DNA of 64,000 nt from Balanoglossus misakiensis (lineage: Eukaryota; Hemichordata), in contig CM082580.2 of NCBI GenBank assembly GCA_040954595.2, forward strand, positions 11,594,001 through 11,658,000. The letters run 5' to 3'. Position numbers and translations under genes: made by a program. The notes beneath the pieces are model-generated. The model searched no databases. It had not been told where the DNA came from and saw only the letters and a list, made by a program, of their open reading frames with translations. Shown one piece after another: positions 36,801 through 44,100 of this stretch; position 1 is the stretch's first letter; every line of letters begins with the position of its first letter.

Positions 36801-37103
36801 CAGTTGTATCACTTTATTTCGTGTATACCAGTACTACATATAACCCATACTAGTGATTTCATACTAGCAAGTTAATTACTTGAAGCCAAAGGGTATTCTG
36901 CAGAGATATCCAACATTCGTCTGGGAAGTTTTACTTCTTCCTGAAACAACGAAAAAATGCACAGTTATCTAACTTAACGCGTCTCAAAAAAAATCTTTTT
37001 CCAGGAAAAAATGGCAGCCGACCTCGCAATCGAGAATCCATTGTACGGACAACTAGATCCAACTGTGGTGGATAAGCCAGCATTTGGGGATACAGATGCC
37101 TAG
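348..37103 (+). CDS. Gene A: giant MAM/LDLa-domain transmembrane receptor (3' part, 98 exons in window)
   Basis: Type I membrane protein of the MAM and LDL-receptor class A domain family. The window holds about 17.3 kb of coding sequence in 98 exons that join in frame, giving about 5,763 residues from the first resolved exon to the TAG at 37101-37103. In order: 33 MAM domains, one LDLa domain, a short juxtamembrane exon, a transmembrane helix and a cytoplasmic tail with an NPLY motif. A typical MAM domain uses three exons. Exon a carries CDFE..C.W..DDFDW..TGP..DHT.G, exon b carries GYYxYIE..GDxAxL..CLxFWYHMYG..G.L.V..W, and exon c carries [14 protein letters not shown]. Introns before exon a and between a and b are phase 1; introns before exon c are phase 0. 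MAM domains are extracellular adhesion modules. Nearest known architecture is MALRD1-like, but this protein is far longer. The 5' end and signal peptide lie outside the window. Confidence 0.9.
1004..1687 (+). other. MAM domain 2 of gene A
   Basis: Exons 1004-1126 ([14 protein letters not shown]) and 1340-1687. The second exon holds the middle and C-terminal parts with no intron. The core reads FYYNSHG instead of FWYHMYG, and the end has [10 protein letters not shown]. Nearly identical to domain 5. Confidence 0.88.
1912..2784 (+). other. MAM domain 3 of gene A
   Basis: Three-exon form: 1912-2052 ([10 protein letters not shown]), 2214-2470 ([16 protein letters not shown]) and 2700-2784 ([10 protein letters not shown], closing Cys). 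Same class as domains 6 and 9. The usual DDFDW is EDIVDW here. Confidence 0.88.
2914..3710 (+). other. MAM domain 4 of gene A
   Basis: Exons 2914-3057 ([17 protein letters not shown]), 3189-3306 and 3457-3710. The Trp codon of FWYHMYG is split by an intron, as in domains 1 and 7. Starts the second copy of the three-domain super-repeat. Confidence 0.88.
3994..4770 (+). other. MAM domain 5 of gene A
   Basis: Exons 3994-4122 and 4429-4770. The long second exon is an almost base-for-base copy of 1340-1687 in domain 2. The first exon has SMDW where DDFDW is usual. Confidence 0.87.
4949..5991 (+). other. MAM domain 6 of gene A
   Basis: Exons 4949-5089 ([10 protein letters not shown]), 5330-5586 ([16 protein letters not shown]) and 5910-5991 ([10 protein letters not shown]). 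Short last exon with a basic run in place of the VFEG loop. Class of domains 3 and 9. Confidence 0.86.
6167..7082 (+). other. MAM domain 7 of gene A
   Basis: Exons 6167-6310 ([10 protein letters not shown]), 6571-6688 and 6838-7082. The intron splits the Trp of FWYHMYG. A decoy acceptor (CCCTTAG) lies about 20 bp upstream of the true CAG at 6835-6837; using it would shift the frame. Confidence 0.86.
7560..7810. repeat. Degenerate tandem repeat in gene A intron
   Basis: Within intron 7496-7917, a unit of roughly 35-45 bp with the core ATTGGCCAATCTGTCC and ATCACCAGA recurs in diverged copies. It does not look coding. Confidence 0.6.
7885..7912. repeat. ATTC tetranucleotide run next to acceptor 7917
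   Basis: About six ATTC/ATTT units directly before the ATTACAG acceptor of MAM domain 8. It doubles as the pyrimidine-rich tract. Confidence 0.8.
8358..9284 (+). other. MAM domain 9 of gene A
   Basis: Exons 8358-8498 ([10 protein letters not shown]), 8723-8979 ([16 protein letters not shown]) and 9203-9284 ([10 protein letters not shown]). Closes the third copy of the super-repeat. DDFDW is replaced by DELEW. Confidence 0.87.
9468..10389 (+). other. Pro/Thr linker plus MAM domain 10 of gene A
   Basis: Exon 9468-9695 begins with a Pro/Thr/Ala/Ser-rich stretch of about 34 residues, then [10 protein letters not shown]. Exons 9872-10128 and 10302-10389 complete the MAM domain. The linker looks like an O-glycosylated spacer after the nine-domain block. 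Confidence 0.87.
10579..11490 (+). other. MAM domain 11 of gene A
   Basis: Exons 10579-10752 ([17 protein letters not shown]), 10885-11039 and the first part of 11308-11641. The middle part is split by a phase-0 intron after GELHVYTK. The C-terminal strand shares an exon with the start of domain 12. Confidence 0.86.
11506..12430 (+). other. MAM domain 12 of gene A
   Basis: Starts inside exon 11308-11641 ([15 protein letters not shown]) and continues in exons 11884-12146 (FWYHMNG) and 12346-12430 ([10 protein letters not shown]). The intron usually present before a MAM domain is missing. Confidence 0.86.
12437..12520. repeat. GAT/GAC trinucleotide microsatellite
   Basis: About 28 GAT, GAC or AAT-like triplets just after the donor of MAM domain 12 (GTAAGT at 12431). 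Imperfect, so probably old, but likely length-polymorphic. Confidence 0.9.
12620..12697 (+). other. Pro/Thr linker exon of gene A
   Basis: A 78-bp exon bounded by CAG and GTAAGT, phase 1 at both ends. It encodes only Pro/Thr/Val-rich residues. Skipping it would keep the frame. Likely a glycosylated hinge between domains 12 and 13. Confidence 0.75.
12877..13668 (+). other. MAM domain 13 of gene A
   Basis: Exons 12877-13023 ([15 protein letters not shown]), 13180-13442 ([16 protein letters not shown]) and 13581-13668 ([18 protein letters not shown]). A textbook three-exon MAM domain. Confidence 0.88.
13916..14714 (+). other. MAM domain 14 of gene A
   Basis: Exons 13916-14068 ([16 protein letters not shown]) and 14361-14714. 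The second exon fuses the middle and C-terminal parts (FWYHMYG to [10 protein letters not shown]). The intron between YQ and IVFEG is missing. Confidence 0.87.
14902..15855 (+). other. MAM domain 15 of gene A
   Basis: Exons 14902-15042, 15246-15508 and 15723-15855. First of four closely similar domains (15-18) with [16 protein letters not shown] and [15 protein letters not shown]. The last exon carries a short Pro-rich tail. Confidence 0.88.
16005..16782 (+). other. MAM domain 16 of gene A
   Basis: Exons 16005-16145, 16310-16572 and 16686-16782. Middle exon nearly identical to those of domains 15 and 17. Lacks the Pro-rich tail present after domains 15, 17 and 18. Confidence 0.88.
16920..17732 (+). 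other. MAM domain 17 of gene A
   Basis: Exons 16920-17060, 17226-17488 and 17603-17732. The intron 17061-17225 is almost the same as 16146-16309 of domain 16, so the duplication is recent. Confidence 0.88.
17888..18669 (+). other. MAM domain 18 of gene A
   Basis: Exons 17888-18028, 18132-18394 and 18540-18669. Last and most diverged of the 15-18 group. Ends in a Pro/Ala/Thr tail. Confidence 0.88.
18937..19875 (+). other. MAM domain 19 of gene A
   Basis: Exons 18937-19080 ([12 protein letters not shown]), 19326-19588 (FWYHMYG) and the first part of 19795-20032 ([18 protein letters not shown]). Its last strand shares an exon with the start of domain 20. Confidence 0.87.
19897..20965 (+). other. 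MAM domain 20 of gene A
   Basis: Begins inside exon 19795-20032 ([11 protein letters not shown]), then exon 20354-20610 ([16 protein letters not shown]) and the start of exon 20885-21119 ([10 protein letters not shown]). Both of its outer introns have been lost. Confidence 0.86.
20981..22038 (+). other. MAM domain 21 plus Pro/Thr linker of gene A
   Basis: Begins inside exon 20885-21119 ([11 protein letters not shown]), then exons 21316-21453, 21572-21699 and 21873-22038. The middle part is split after YGSQI by a phase-1 intron, as in domain 30. The last exon adds a Pro/Thr/Val-rich linker of about 25 residues. Confidence 0.86.
22179..23197 (+). other. MAM domain 22 of gene A
   Basis: Exons 22179-22322 ([10 protein letters not shown]), 22704-22966 ([16 protein letters not shown]) and 23107-23197 ([18 protein letters not shown]). 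The intron 22323-22703 holds nothing I recognise. Confidence 0.87.
23361..24143 (+). other. MAM domain 23 of gene A
   Basis: Exons 23361-23504 ([10 protein letters not shown]: Leu replaces the usual Trp), 23669-23919 (FWYHMYG) and the first part of 24054-24285 ([10 protein letters not shown]). Confidence 0.85.
24159..25379 (+). other. MAM domain 24 plus Pro/Thr linker of gene A
   Basis: Begins inside exon 24054-24285 ([10 protein letters not shown]), then exons 24550-24661, 24811-24973 and 25211-25379. The Trp of FWYHMYG is split by an intron, as in domains 1, 4 and 7. Ends in a Pro/Thr/Val linker. Confidence 0.86.
25494..26360 (+). other. MAM domain 25 of gene A
   Basis: Exons 25494-25637 ([10 protein letters not shown]), 25891-26150 ([16 protein letters not shown]) and 26270-26360 ([18 protein letters not shown]). 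Confidence 0.87.
26394..26406. repeat. Poly-C run in gene A intron
   Basis: Thirteen C in a row, 33 bp after the domain 25 donor. Prone to length error. Confidence 0.9.
26451..27391 (+). other. MAM domain 26 of gene A
   Basis: Exons 26451-26603 ([11 protein letters not shown]), 26876-27036 and 27181-27391. The intron cuts after GVYKD in phase 0. The core is FYYHFYG. The last exon fuses the rest of the domain through [10 protein letters not shown]. Confidence 0.84.
27496..28261 (+). other. MAM domain 27 of gene A (N-terminal cysteine pair missing)
   Basis: Exons 27496-27642, 27737-27999 and the start of 28178-28442. The first exon reads [10 protein letters not shown], so both cysteines of the usual CDFE..C pair are replaced (by Ser and Gly). 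DDFDW, TGP..DHTLG and FWYHMFG are intact, and the reading frame is open. Confidence 0.85.
28316..28979 (+). other. MAM domain 28 of gene A
   Basis: Starts inside exon 28178-28442 after an 18-residue Pro-containing spacer ([15 protein letters not shown]). It finishes in the single fused exon 28623-28979 ([26 protein letters not shown]). Confidence 0.86.
29144..30064 (+). other. MAM domain 29 of gene A
   Basis: Exons 29144-29293 ([17 protein letters not shown]), 29522-29793 (FWYHMHS with a slightly longer loop) and 29974-30064 ([17 protein letters not shown]). Confidence 0.86.
30157..30994 (+). other. MAM domain 30 of gene A
   Basis: Exons 30157-30306 ([15 protein letters not shown]), 30470-30592 and 30782-30994. 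The middle part is split after FWYHMYGE in phase 1. The last exon fuses the remainder to [10 protein letters not shown]. Confidence 0.86.
31137..31181 (+). other. Short Thr/Pro linker exon of gene A
   Basis: A 45-bp exon between CAG-type acceptor TATAG and GTAAGT, phase 1 on both sides, encoding about 15 Thr/Pro/Ser-rich residues. Frame-neutral if skipped. Confidence 0.65.
31341..32218 (+). other. MAM domain 31 of gene A
   Basis: Exons 31341-31481 ([15 protein letters not shown]), 31725-31903 and 32050-32218. Phase-0 intron after GQEVL in the middle part. Ends with [10 protein letters not shown] and the closing Cys. Confidence 0.86.
32462..33638 (+). other. MAM domain 32 of gene A
   Basis: Exons 32462-32605 ([15 protein letters not shown]), 32886-33154 (FWYHMHG) and the start of 33558-33792 ([18 protein letters not shown]). 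A run of 12 G starts right after the donor at 32606. Confidence 0.85.
32609..32620. repeat. Poly-G run after donor of MAM domain 32
   Basis: Twelve G starting three bases inside the intron, so the donor reads GTAGGG. It may weaken U1 pairing or form a G-quadruplex. Confidence 0.9.
33654..35145 (+). other. MAM domain 33 and Ser/Thr/Pro stalk of gene A
   Basis: Begins inside exon 33558-33792 ([15 protein letters not shown]), then exons 34106-34204, 34600-34772 and 35010-35145. The core is FWYNMNG. The last exon ends in a Pro/Ser/Thr stalk just before the LDLa domain. This is the membrane-proximal MAM domain. Confidence 0.84.
35261..35389 (+). other. LDLa domain exon of gene A
   Basis: One phase 1-1 exon. 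Six cysteines in LDLa order: C.PGLFQC..LTC....[18 protein letters not shown]. The calcium-site acidic residues of CDG..QC.DSSDE are present. It sits between the last MAM domain and the membrane. Confidence 0.92.
35677..35706 (+). other. 30-bp juxtamembrane micro-exon of gene A
   Basis: Acceptor TTATAG and donor GTAAGT flank a 30-bp, phase 1-1 exon. It encodes about ten polar residues (NNPEGQSSD) that join the LDLa exon to the transmembrane exon in frame. It could be skipped without a frame change. Confidence 0.65.
36127..36229 (+). other. Transmembrane helix exon of gene A
   Basis: Encodes about 24 hydrophobic residues ([20 protein letters not shown]) followed by a stop-transfer run of four Arg. 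The GVLGGVLL part has small-residue spacing seen in interacting helices. Acceptor TTCCAG, donor GTAAGT; phase 1 in, phase 2 out. Confidence 0.93.
36423..37103 (+). other. Cytoplasmic tail exons of gene A with NxxY motifs
   Basis: Exons 36423-36507, 36743-36784 and 37005-37103 give a tail of about 80 residues. [10 protein letters not shown] lies at 36460-36489. NPLY at 37035-37046, in the context [11 protein letters not shown], matches the NPxY signals bound by PTB adaptors in LDL-receptor-family tails. The stop is TAG. Confidence 0.85.
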
Positions 37104-37574
37104 CAGGGACCAGCAATTTATTCCTGAAATTTACAGCTGTAGACTAGTTTTGTCCTCTTTCAGAACAAATGTGCATTATGTATGCATTTGTGATTTCTTT
37201 ATATTTACATTATTCAAGCTTTTTGTAGATATCTGATTTTTTTTCTGATAGTGAATACAGTTATTATACTTTCTTGCGAGGTGTGTGGTGGTTGATTTCT
37301 AATAAGGCATGAATCAGACGTGACCAATGTAAGAAGTTGGTGTTTTTTGGCTAGATGGACCTTATAAAAATACGGTCACCTGATCAACACCTGTCCGATA
37401 TATAAATTGTAAATTGCTAATACTGGGAGAAATATCAGAAAAAACCACTGGAATCAGTTGAAAGGTAACATACAGATACCACAGCAGTTGAAGGGCTTAA
37501 GATATGTGTCCAACATTACAATTTATTTTATACGCCACCTTAAATGCCCAAGAAAACCTGGAAGCATTTTATTC

Positions 37575-37580
37575 AATAAA
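37575..37580 (+). terminator. Candidate poly(A) signal of gene A
   Basis: AATAAA about 470 bp after the gene A stop codon and before the gene B promoter region. No earlier canonical signal seen in this 3' UTR. Confidence 0.5.
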
Positions 37581-37741
37581 ACAGTTGTGGTTATTTAAAT
37601 CACATCACTTTTGCCTAAATGTCAAAGTCGTGTGACAAACTTTATTTTTCATTTTGTGCAATTGGACTTAGATACGATAAGACTCTCAAAGCTACCTCTA
37701 CTGTAACATGCGATTAAAATCTTCCTCGAGTGCCTTGGTTA

Positions 37742-37749
37742 TGACGTCA
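37742..37749 (+). promoter_or_regulatory. CRE-like palindrome upstream of gene B
   Basis: Perfect TGACGTCA, the CREB/ATF consensus, 246 bp upstream of the chosen gene B start codon. A CpG-containing TCTCGCGCGA stretch follows within 40 bp. Only the match is seen; use is inferred. Confidence 0.35.
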
Positions 37750-37994
37750 TTCGACGATTGTTTGCAGTCTCGCGCGACTTGTAGCTGTGTCGGAGTGACA
37801 TTCGTCCAACGTCACTGAGTGTAATTTGCATATTACAGAAGAACAGATGAGCAACCCCCTTTTAACCGACCCTGGTTGGCTTCGAACGCACTAGTCTGAA
37901 GTTACGCCTTGATAGGGACGTATATTTTGTGTGCTCTTCGGACAGAGCCATATTTGCTGGAGAAAGTCTGAATCTTTGGACAACGTTACCGACC

Positions 37995-38174
37995 ATGAAG
38001 TTGACGCGGATAATCCGTGTTCTTCTGTTGGTTATACAGCTCTCGCACGCATGGGCTGGCTTGTATGATAGAGCTCAACGGCAACGTGTTGAACGGCAAC
38101 GTGTTGGAAGAACTTTGCACGCAGCACAAGCTCCCCTGAAAACCGCCTCAAGTACTTCTAAGGAGAACGACCAG
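37995..38174 (+). other. Gene B exon 1: signal peptide and Arg-rich segment
   Basis: Sixty codons ending at CAG/GTAAGT, phase 0. MKLTRIIRVLLLVIQLSHAWA is a clear signal peptide: basic n-region, Leu/Val core, Ala-x-Ala end. It is followed by the internal duplication RQRVERQRVGR, which has basic sites suited to proprotein cleavage. Confidence 0.88.
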
Positions 38175-41100
38175 GTAAGTTTTAGCACTGCAAATATAAT
38201 AATTTTGGTTGAATTTTATTCGGAAAGGGACGTCTTGCCAAGAACGCCTGATACTAATATACGAAGTCTGGTTTTGAAACGTAAAATAATTTTTACTTCT
38301 GTGTGTCGCTCTCCCCCTGTATGTCTAAGTATTATCTGCGTTAATGGCGTATTCCGGACAGCTCGGCAGTAAACCACTTCTCGCTTACCTTAAAGGAACC
38401 CACAAAATCCACCATTAATGTTTTTGATATCTGAATAAGTATTTTTTCTAGTAATGTTGAGACTGCTTCAAATAAATTAATGTCCCTTGGCGTTTAGTTA
38501 ATTTGGATATTCCAAAACGACTAGTCGAAATTGGTTTATTAGTTGCTCTAAACATTTGCGGTCTAAATGTGGCAAAGATGTAGGGTCATCGTGCTGCACG
38601 GCCGTGAATTTAACCAATGGGGAAAAGCTGATTCTCCCTAATCTGCACTTGTTGGCCTGAAAACCCTCCATTGAAGTTGAGCTTTTCAACAAAGCGAGTA
38701 TGTACGCACATTTTCGGACAATGGTTGTATCTTTACTCATTTCATTTCACATGTTCTTCGTTTTCAGTTTTCGAAACGCATTGAAGAGTTCACGCCCAAA
38801 AAGTCTTGGACGAACTTGACGAGGACTGGACGACTCAGTCTGTCGCTACCGAAACCGCCTTACGCTTGCGCCGTAAATGAAGTGTTTTGCGACAGCGGAG
38901 AGTGCGTACACAACCACTTGCTTTGTGATGGTTCCAACGACTGTCTAAATGGGTTTGATGAGTCCCCCACTTTTTGTTCCGAATGTGAGTATAGTTTCCT
39001 ATACAGATGTTACAATGTCCTTTCGAATGAAAATCTGAATTAACGCATGTGTTAGGAATAGTTGAAGCTTTGAGGATGTACGTTCAGTAAAATTGAAAGC
39101 ATCGTCATATCTTTAATTGTTGATTTTTGGATTATCCGGTGTATGTAAAATGAAAATCCATGATAAAATATAGGGGCCAAAGCGCTTGTTTTTGAAATAT
39201 AGAGCCATCGAATTTAGTCGATAACAGAAGAAAACTGCAGACTCGGCATTTTTCACCAATGGTTTGTCTATGGGCAAAACTGTTAACGAAGTTTATCTCA
39301 AATAGAGTGACTACACGATTTTATTTGACCAATGAATTTATGTTAACTTGACTGAGCTATGTGTAAAATTGCGTGAATAGACAGTGGTAGAAGTTTGTTT
39401 TAGAGCAATTATCGATGTAATCCAATGGGAGAAAGACACACGTGCCCTGCTTCGGTATTAGTCTATGTTCTGTGCGTACATGGTTTTATGGTAGTCTTAC
39501 GCATCCTTTCACAAAAGAATTCGTTTTCATTGCAATTTTTGAACTTGACAGTATCATGTATGATGTGTATTCATTTTTTACTGTTTATTACGGACTTGTA
39601 TTGCATTATGATCCCCCCAGAAATTATTGTGGAGTCCTAAACTTTCATCTTGTATGCTTCTTATCGTTGACCTTTATCATCAGTTGAATATCAGTTCAAA
39701 ATCAATATATCGGACACTTCAATGTGCTTTCGTAGAAAAATCTGAATTATAGTAATGTGCGATTTTCATACTCTGCAACACTGTAGCACAGACTATAGGG
39801 CTATTTGCTTTTGGCGTGTCTTTGTATATATAATATATACATGTACATTGTATACTCCGGTATATCTGGGTATATGATGGTGATATAAAATTAACTTGCA
39901 CACCAGTGATATCCGTCAGTGTGAAGGAACAGCTATTTCAGATAAATTCATTTTATTTGGTTTATTGTAACACATTTTCTATTTCTCACAATCCACGTGT
40001 CCTCATAGACTGCGGATTTAAACAGATTCAATGCCCGGATGGGAAGTGCCTCGTCAACACAGAAGTTTGCAATAACATCCAACATGGATGTTCCAATCAC
40101 TTTGATGAATCGCCTTACATCTGTGGAAGTAAGTAATATACATTATTCTATTCCGAGCCACCCATGTTTCACGTTAAGTATTTTGTTAAAAAGTTTCGTG
40201 TGACCGAGTTGCCTAAATCCGGTTCGCCACGTCATTTTGTATGCGATCATAGGTCATGGAGCAAATGGACAAGGTATCTATGAAACTGTTCCACGTTCTC
40301 GCGAGCCAGTGATCTGCCTCCGCCCAACCGTTGGCAACTGGCAACGCATGCAGAAACTGTCGTAAAGTGGTCTTCGTTTACGACGATGCAGTTAAAGTGC
40401 CGTGCGTGGATTCTTAACACGCGTATTTCTGTCTTCACGGTTCTGCTGGGGGGTGGTGGGGGAGGGGGGGTAGGTAGCATCGTTTTTTGTTGAAACAATG
40501 AAACTATCGTATATGTGCTGTGCACAATTCTCCCTTATAACTTCCGTAGCATAACCATTCGTTCCATGTTTTTTTATTGCAGCTGAATGCGGAGTCGGAG
40601 AGTTTCAGTGCCCCGAGGGCAAGTGTATCTCCACAGAATGGCTTTGCGATCGGATTATTGACTGTGATGATGGCAGAGACGAGTCTCCAGAGGTGTGCGG
40701 AGGTAAGCTGTCCACTCGTTACCTTCAAATCACAAACTTGTGATATATATTTGTGCAACACTAGCCCGACTCCCGGTTTTGTGCTGTCATTTTCCGTTAT
40801 GTTATGTGATGTTGTGTCGAACTTGCCACGTTTGTCAACGTTGGATAAACTTGGCAATTTATAGCGTGTGGGGAGTCGTTTAGAATAAAGGAGAAATATG
40901 CGCCCTCTTGCGTCCAGAGAAATCGCTACTTTGATTTTTCTCCATAGACTTGCAGCGATGGCCAATTTAACTTGAAGTTCGGCAGAGACTGATAATTTGA
41001 TTGCAGCGTGCAAGTTTTTTGCATGGCACACACAACATCAAAGGATGTCTCGATTGCCGCCCGTTCTCTTTATATCAGGCGAAATAAAAAACAATGTAGC

Positions 41101-44100
41101 AGAACTTTGCCTCTTGAATAAACAGTGTTGCATTCACGGCGGCCTTTTGCATGTTTTGCACTTCTATGTGCGTGTCATCGATGGATTTGTCAAAACCTAT
41201 ATTGAGATGTTGTCTTCAAGATGTTTTACCTACAATTTCTATCAAGTACAGGCCTTCAGTAAGGTTACTGAATAATGTTTTTGATTTTCACCACAGGTTG
41301 CCAAAAAAGCTTCGTGCAGTGTCCTGACAATAGCTGTATACCTTCTAAATTAGCATGTGACGGGGCTGTAGAGGACTGTCCAAACGGTTACGATGAATCC
41401 ACGGAGCTATGTAGTAAGTTTTCCAAAACTCGTGAATGAATGAATGAATGACGAATGAATGAATGAAATCTTTGAACGTATCACGGGCCTGTTATTTCAA
41501 TAACAGATTTCGAAATAGCAATTTGCTTTGACAAATACGAGTGACACGTGTAAAATTGCATTTTCATGCAACTATGAGTCCATTATGCCATGGGCCATAA
41601 ACAATGAGTAATCTTCTTAAACATTCGAAAGCAGTCTCTTTGAAATAACCCCCTAATAATAGATTACATTATAGAAAATCTTCCTATTTAATTTCAGAGC
41701 CAATTGGCAAACCAACATGTAGTGGGATGGAGTTCGAATGTTCAGATGGAAGCTGTATACTAATTAAACTTGTATGTGATGGAATAAATCACTGTCTTTT
41801 TGGAGAAGATGAAGCTATACCACCGTGTCTCCCAAAGCCTTGTGTGGAATTTGAATGTTCTACTGGGGAATGCATTCCAAAAACGACCGTCTGCAATGAT
41901 ATCCCCGACTGTCCCAATGGTGAAGATGAAATTGGTTGTCCATGCAAACCAACAGAATTTACCTGTCCCAATGGAAAGTGTATTCCAGTGTTCAGATGTT
42001 GTGATGGCGTGTCTGATTGTCCATCTGGAGCAGATGAAGCTATACCACCATGTCCACCACCTTGCCTTGCCTTTGAATGTCTTACAGGAGAATGCATCCC
42101 TGAAACAGCAGTATGTAACTATATTCCTGACTGTCCCAATGGTGAAGATGAAGACGATTGTCCATGCAAGCCGTCTGAATTCACTTGCTCCAATGGAAAA
42201 TGTATACCGCTGGTGAAACGATGTGATGACGTTGTCGATTGTCCAAATGGAGAGGACGAAGCTATACCACCATGTCCACCACCTTGCCTTGCCTTTGAAT
42301 GTCTTACAGGAGAATGCATCCCTGAAACAGCTGTTTGCAACTATATACCTGACTGTCCCAATGATGAAGATGAAGACGATTGTCCATGCAAGCCATCTGA
42401 ATTCACTTGCTCCAATGGAAAATGTATACCGCTGGTGAAACAATGTGATGACGTTGTCGATTGTCCAAATGGAGAAGACGAAGCTATACCACCATGTCCA
42501 CCACCTTGCCTTGCCTTTGAATGTCTTACAGGAGAATGCATCCCTGAAACAGCTGTTTGCAACTATATTCCTGACTGTCCCAATGGTGAAGATGAAGACG
42601 ATTGTCCATGCAAGCCATCTGAATTCACTTGCTCCAATGGAAAATGTATACCGCTTGTGAAACAATGTGATGACGTTATCGATTGTCCAAATGGAGAGGA
42701 CGAAGCTATACCACCATGTGAAGTAATTCAACCCTGCTTTGGCTTTAAATGTTCTTCTGGGGAGTGTATTCTTAAATCAGCTGTCTGTAACCATGTTGTA
42801 GACTGTCCCAATGGTGAAGATGAAATTGGTTGTCCATGCAAACCAACAGAATTTACCTGCCCCAATGGAAAGTGTATTCCAGTGTTTAGATGTTGTGATG
42901 GCGTGTCTGATTGTCCATCTGGAGCAGATGAAGCTATACCACCATGTCCACCACCTTGCTTTGGATTTGAATGTGATACAGGAGAATGCATCCCTGAAAC
43001 AGCTGTTTGCAACTATATTCCTGACTGTCCCAATGGTGAAGATGAAGACAATTGTCCATGCAAGCCCTCTGAATTCACTTGCTCCAATGGAAAATGTATA
43101 CCACTGGTGAAACAATGTGATGACGTTGTCGATTGTTCAAATGGAGAAGACGAAGCTATACCACCATGTGAACCGGTTCCACCCTGTTTTGACTTTAAAT
43201 GTCCTTCTGGAGAGTGTATTCCTACAACAGCTGTCTGCAACCACGTTGTTGACTGTCCCAATGGTGAAGATGAAATTGGTTGTCCATGCAAACCAACAGA
43301 ATTTACCTGTCCCAATGGAAAGTGTATTCCAGTGTTCAGATGTTGTGATGGCGTGTCTGATTGTCCATCTGGAGCAGATGAAGCTATACCACCATGTCCA
43401 CCACCTTGCTTTGGATTTGAATGTGATACGGGAGAATGCATCCCTGAAACAGCTGTTTGCAACTATATTCCTGACTGTCCCAATGGTGAAGATGAAGACG
43501 ATTGTCCATGCAAGCCCTCTGAATTCACTTGCTCCAATGGAAAATGTATACTGCTGGTGAAACAATGTGATGACGTTCTCGATTGTCCAAATGGAGAAGA
43601 CGAAGCTATACCACCATGTCCACCACCTTGCCTTGCCTTTGAATGTCTTACAGGAGAATGCATCCCTGAAACAGCTGTTTGCAACTATATTCCTGACTGT
43701 CCCAATGGTGAAGATGAAGACGATTGTCCATGCAAGCCCTCTGAATTCACTTGCTCCAATGGAAAATGTATACCGCTGGTGAAACAGTGTGATGACATTG
43801 TCGATTGTCCAAATGGAGAGGACGAAGCTATACCACCATGTCCACCACCTTGCTTTGGATTTGAATGTGATACAGGAGAATGCATCCCTGAAACAGCAAT
43901 ATGTAACTATATTCCTGACTGTCCCAATGGTGAAGATGAAGACGATTGTCCATGCAAGCCCTCTGAATTCACTTGCTCCAATGGAAAATGTATACCGCTG
44001 GTGAAACAATGTGATGACGTTATCGATTGTCCAAATGGAGAAGACGAAGCTATACCACCATGTCCACCACCTTGCCTTACCTTTGAATGTCTTACAGGAG

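Larger units (their letters stand above)
37104..37994 (+). other. Gene A 3' UTR and gene B upstream region
   Basis: No coding exon seen. The first half is AT-rich and probably 3' UTR. The part from about 37740 is richer in CpG and contains a CRE-like site, so it probably holds the gene B promoter and 5' UTR. No clear TATA box. Confidence 0.5.

Noticed and set aside
37929-37994. Upstream in-frame ATG for gene B
   Set aside because: It would put 22 non-hydrophobic residues before the signal peptide. ATG 37995 gives a normal signal sequence at the N-terminus. It may still be used as a minor start.
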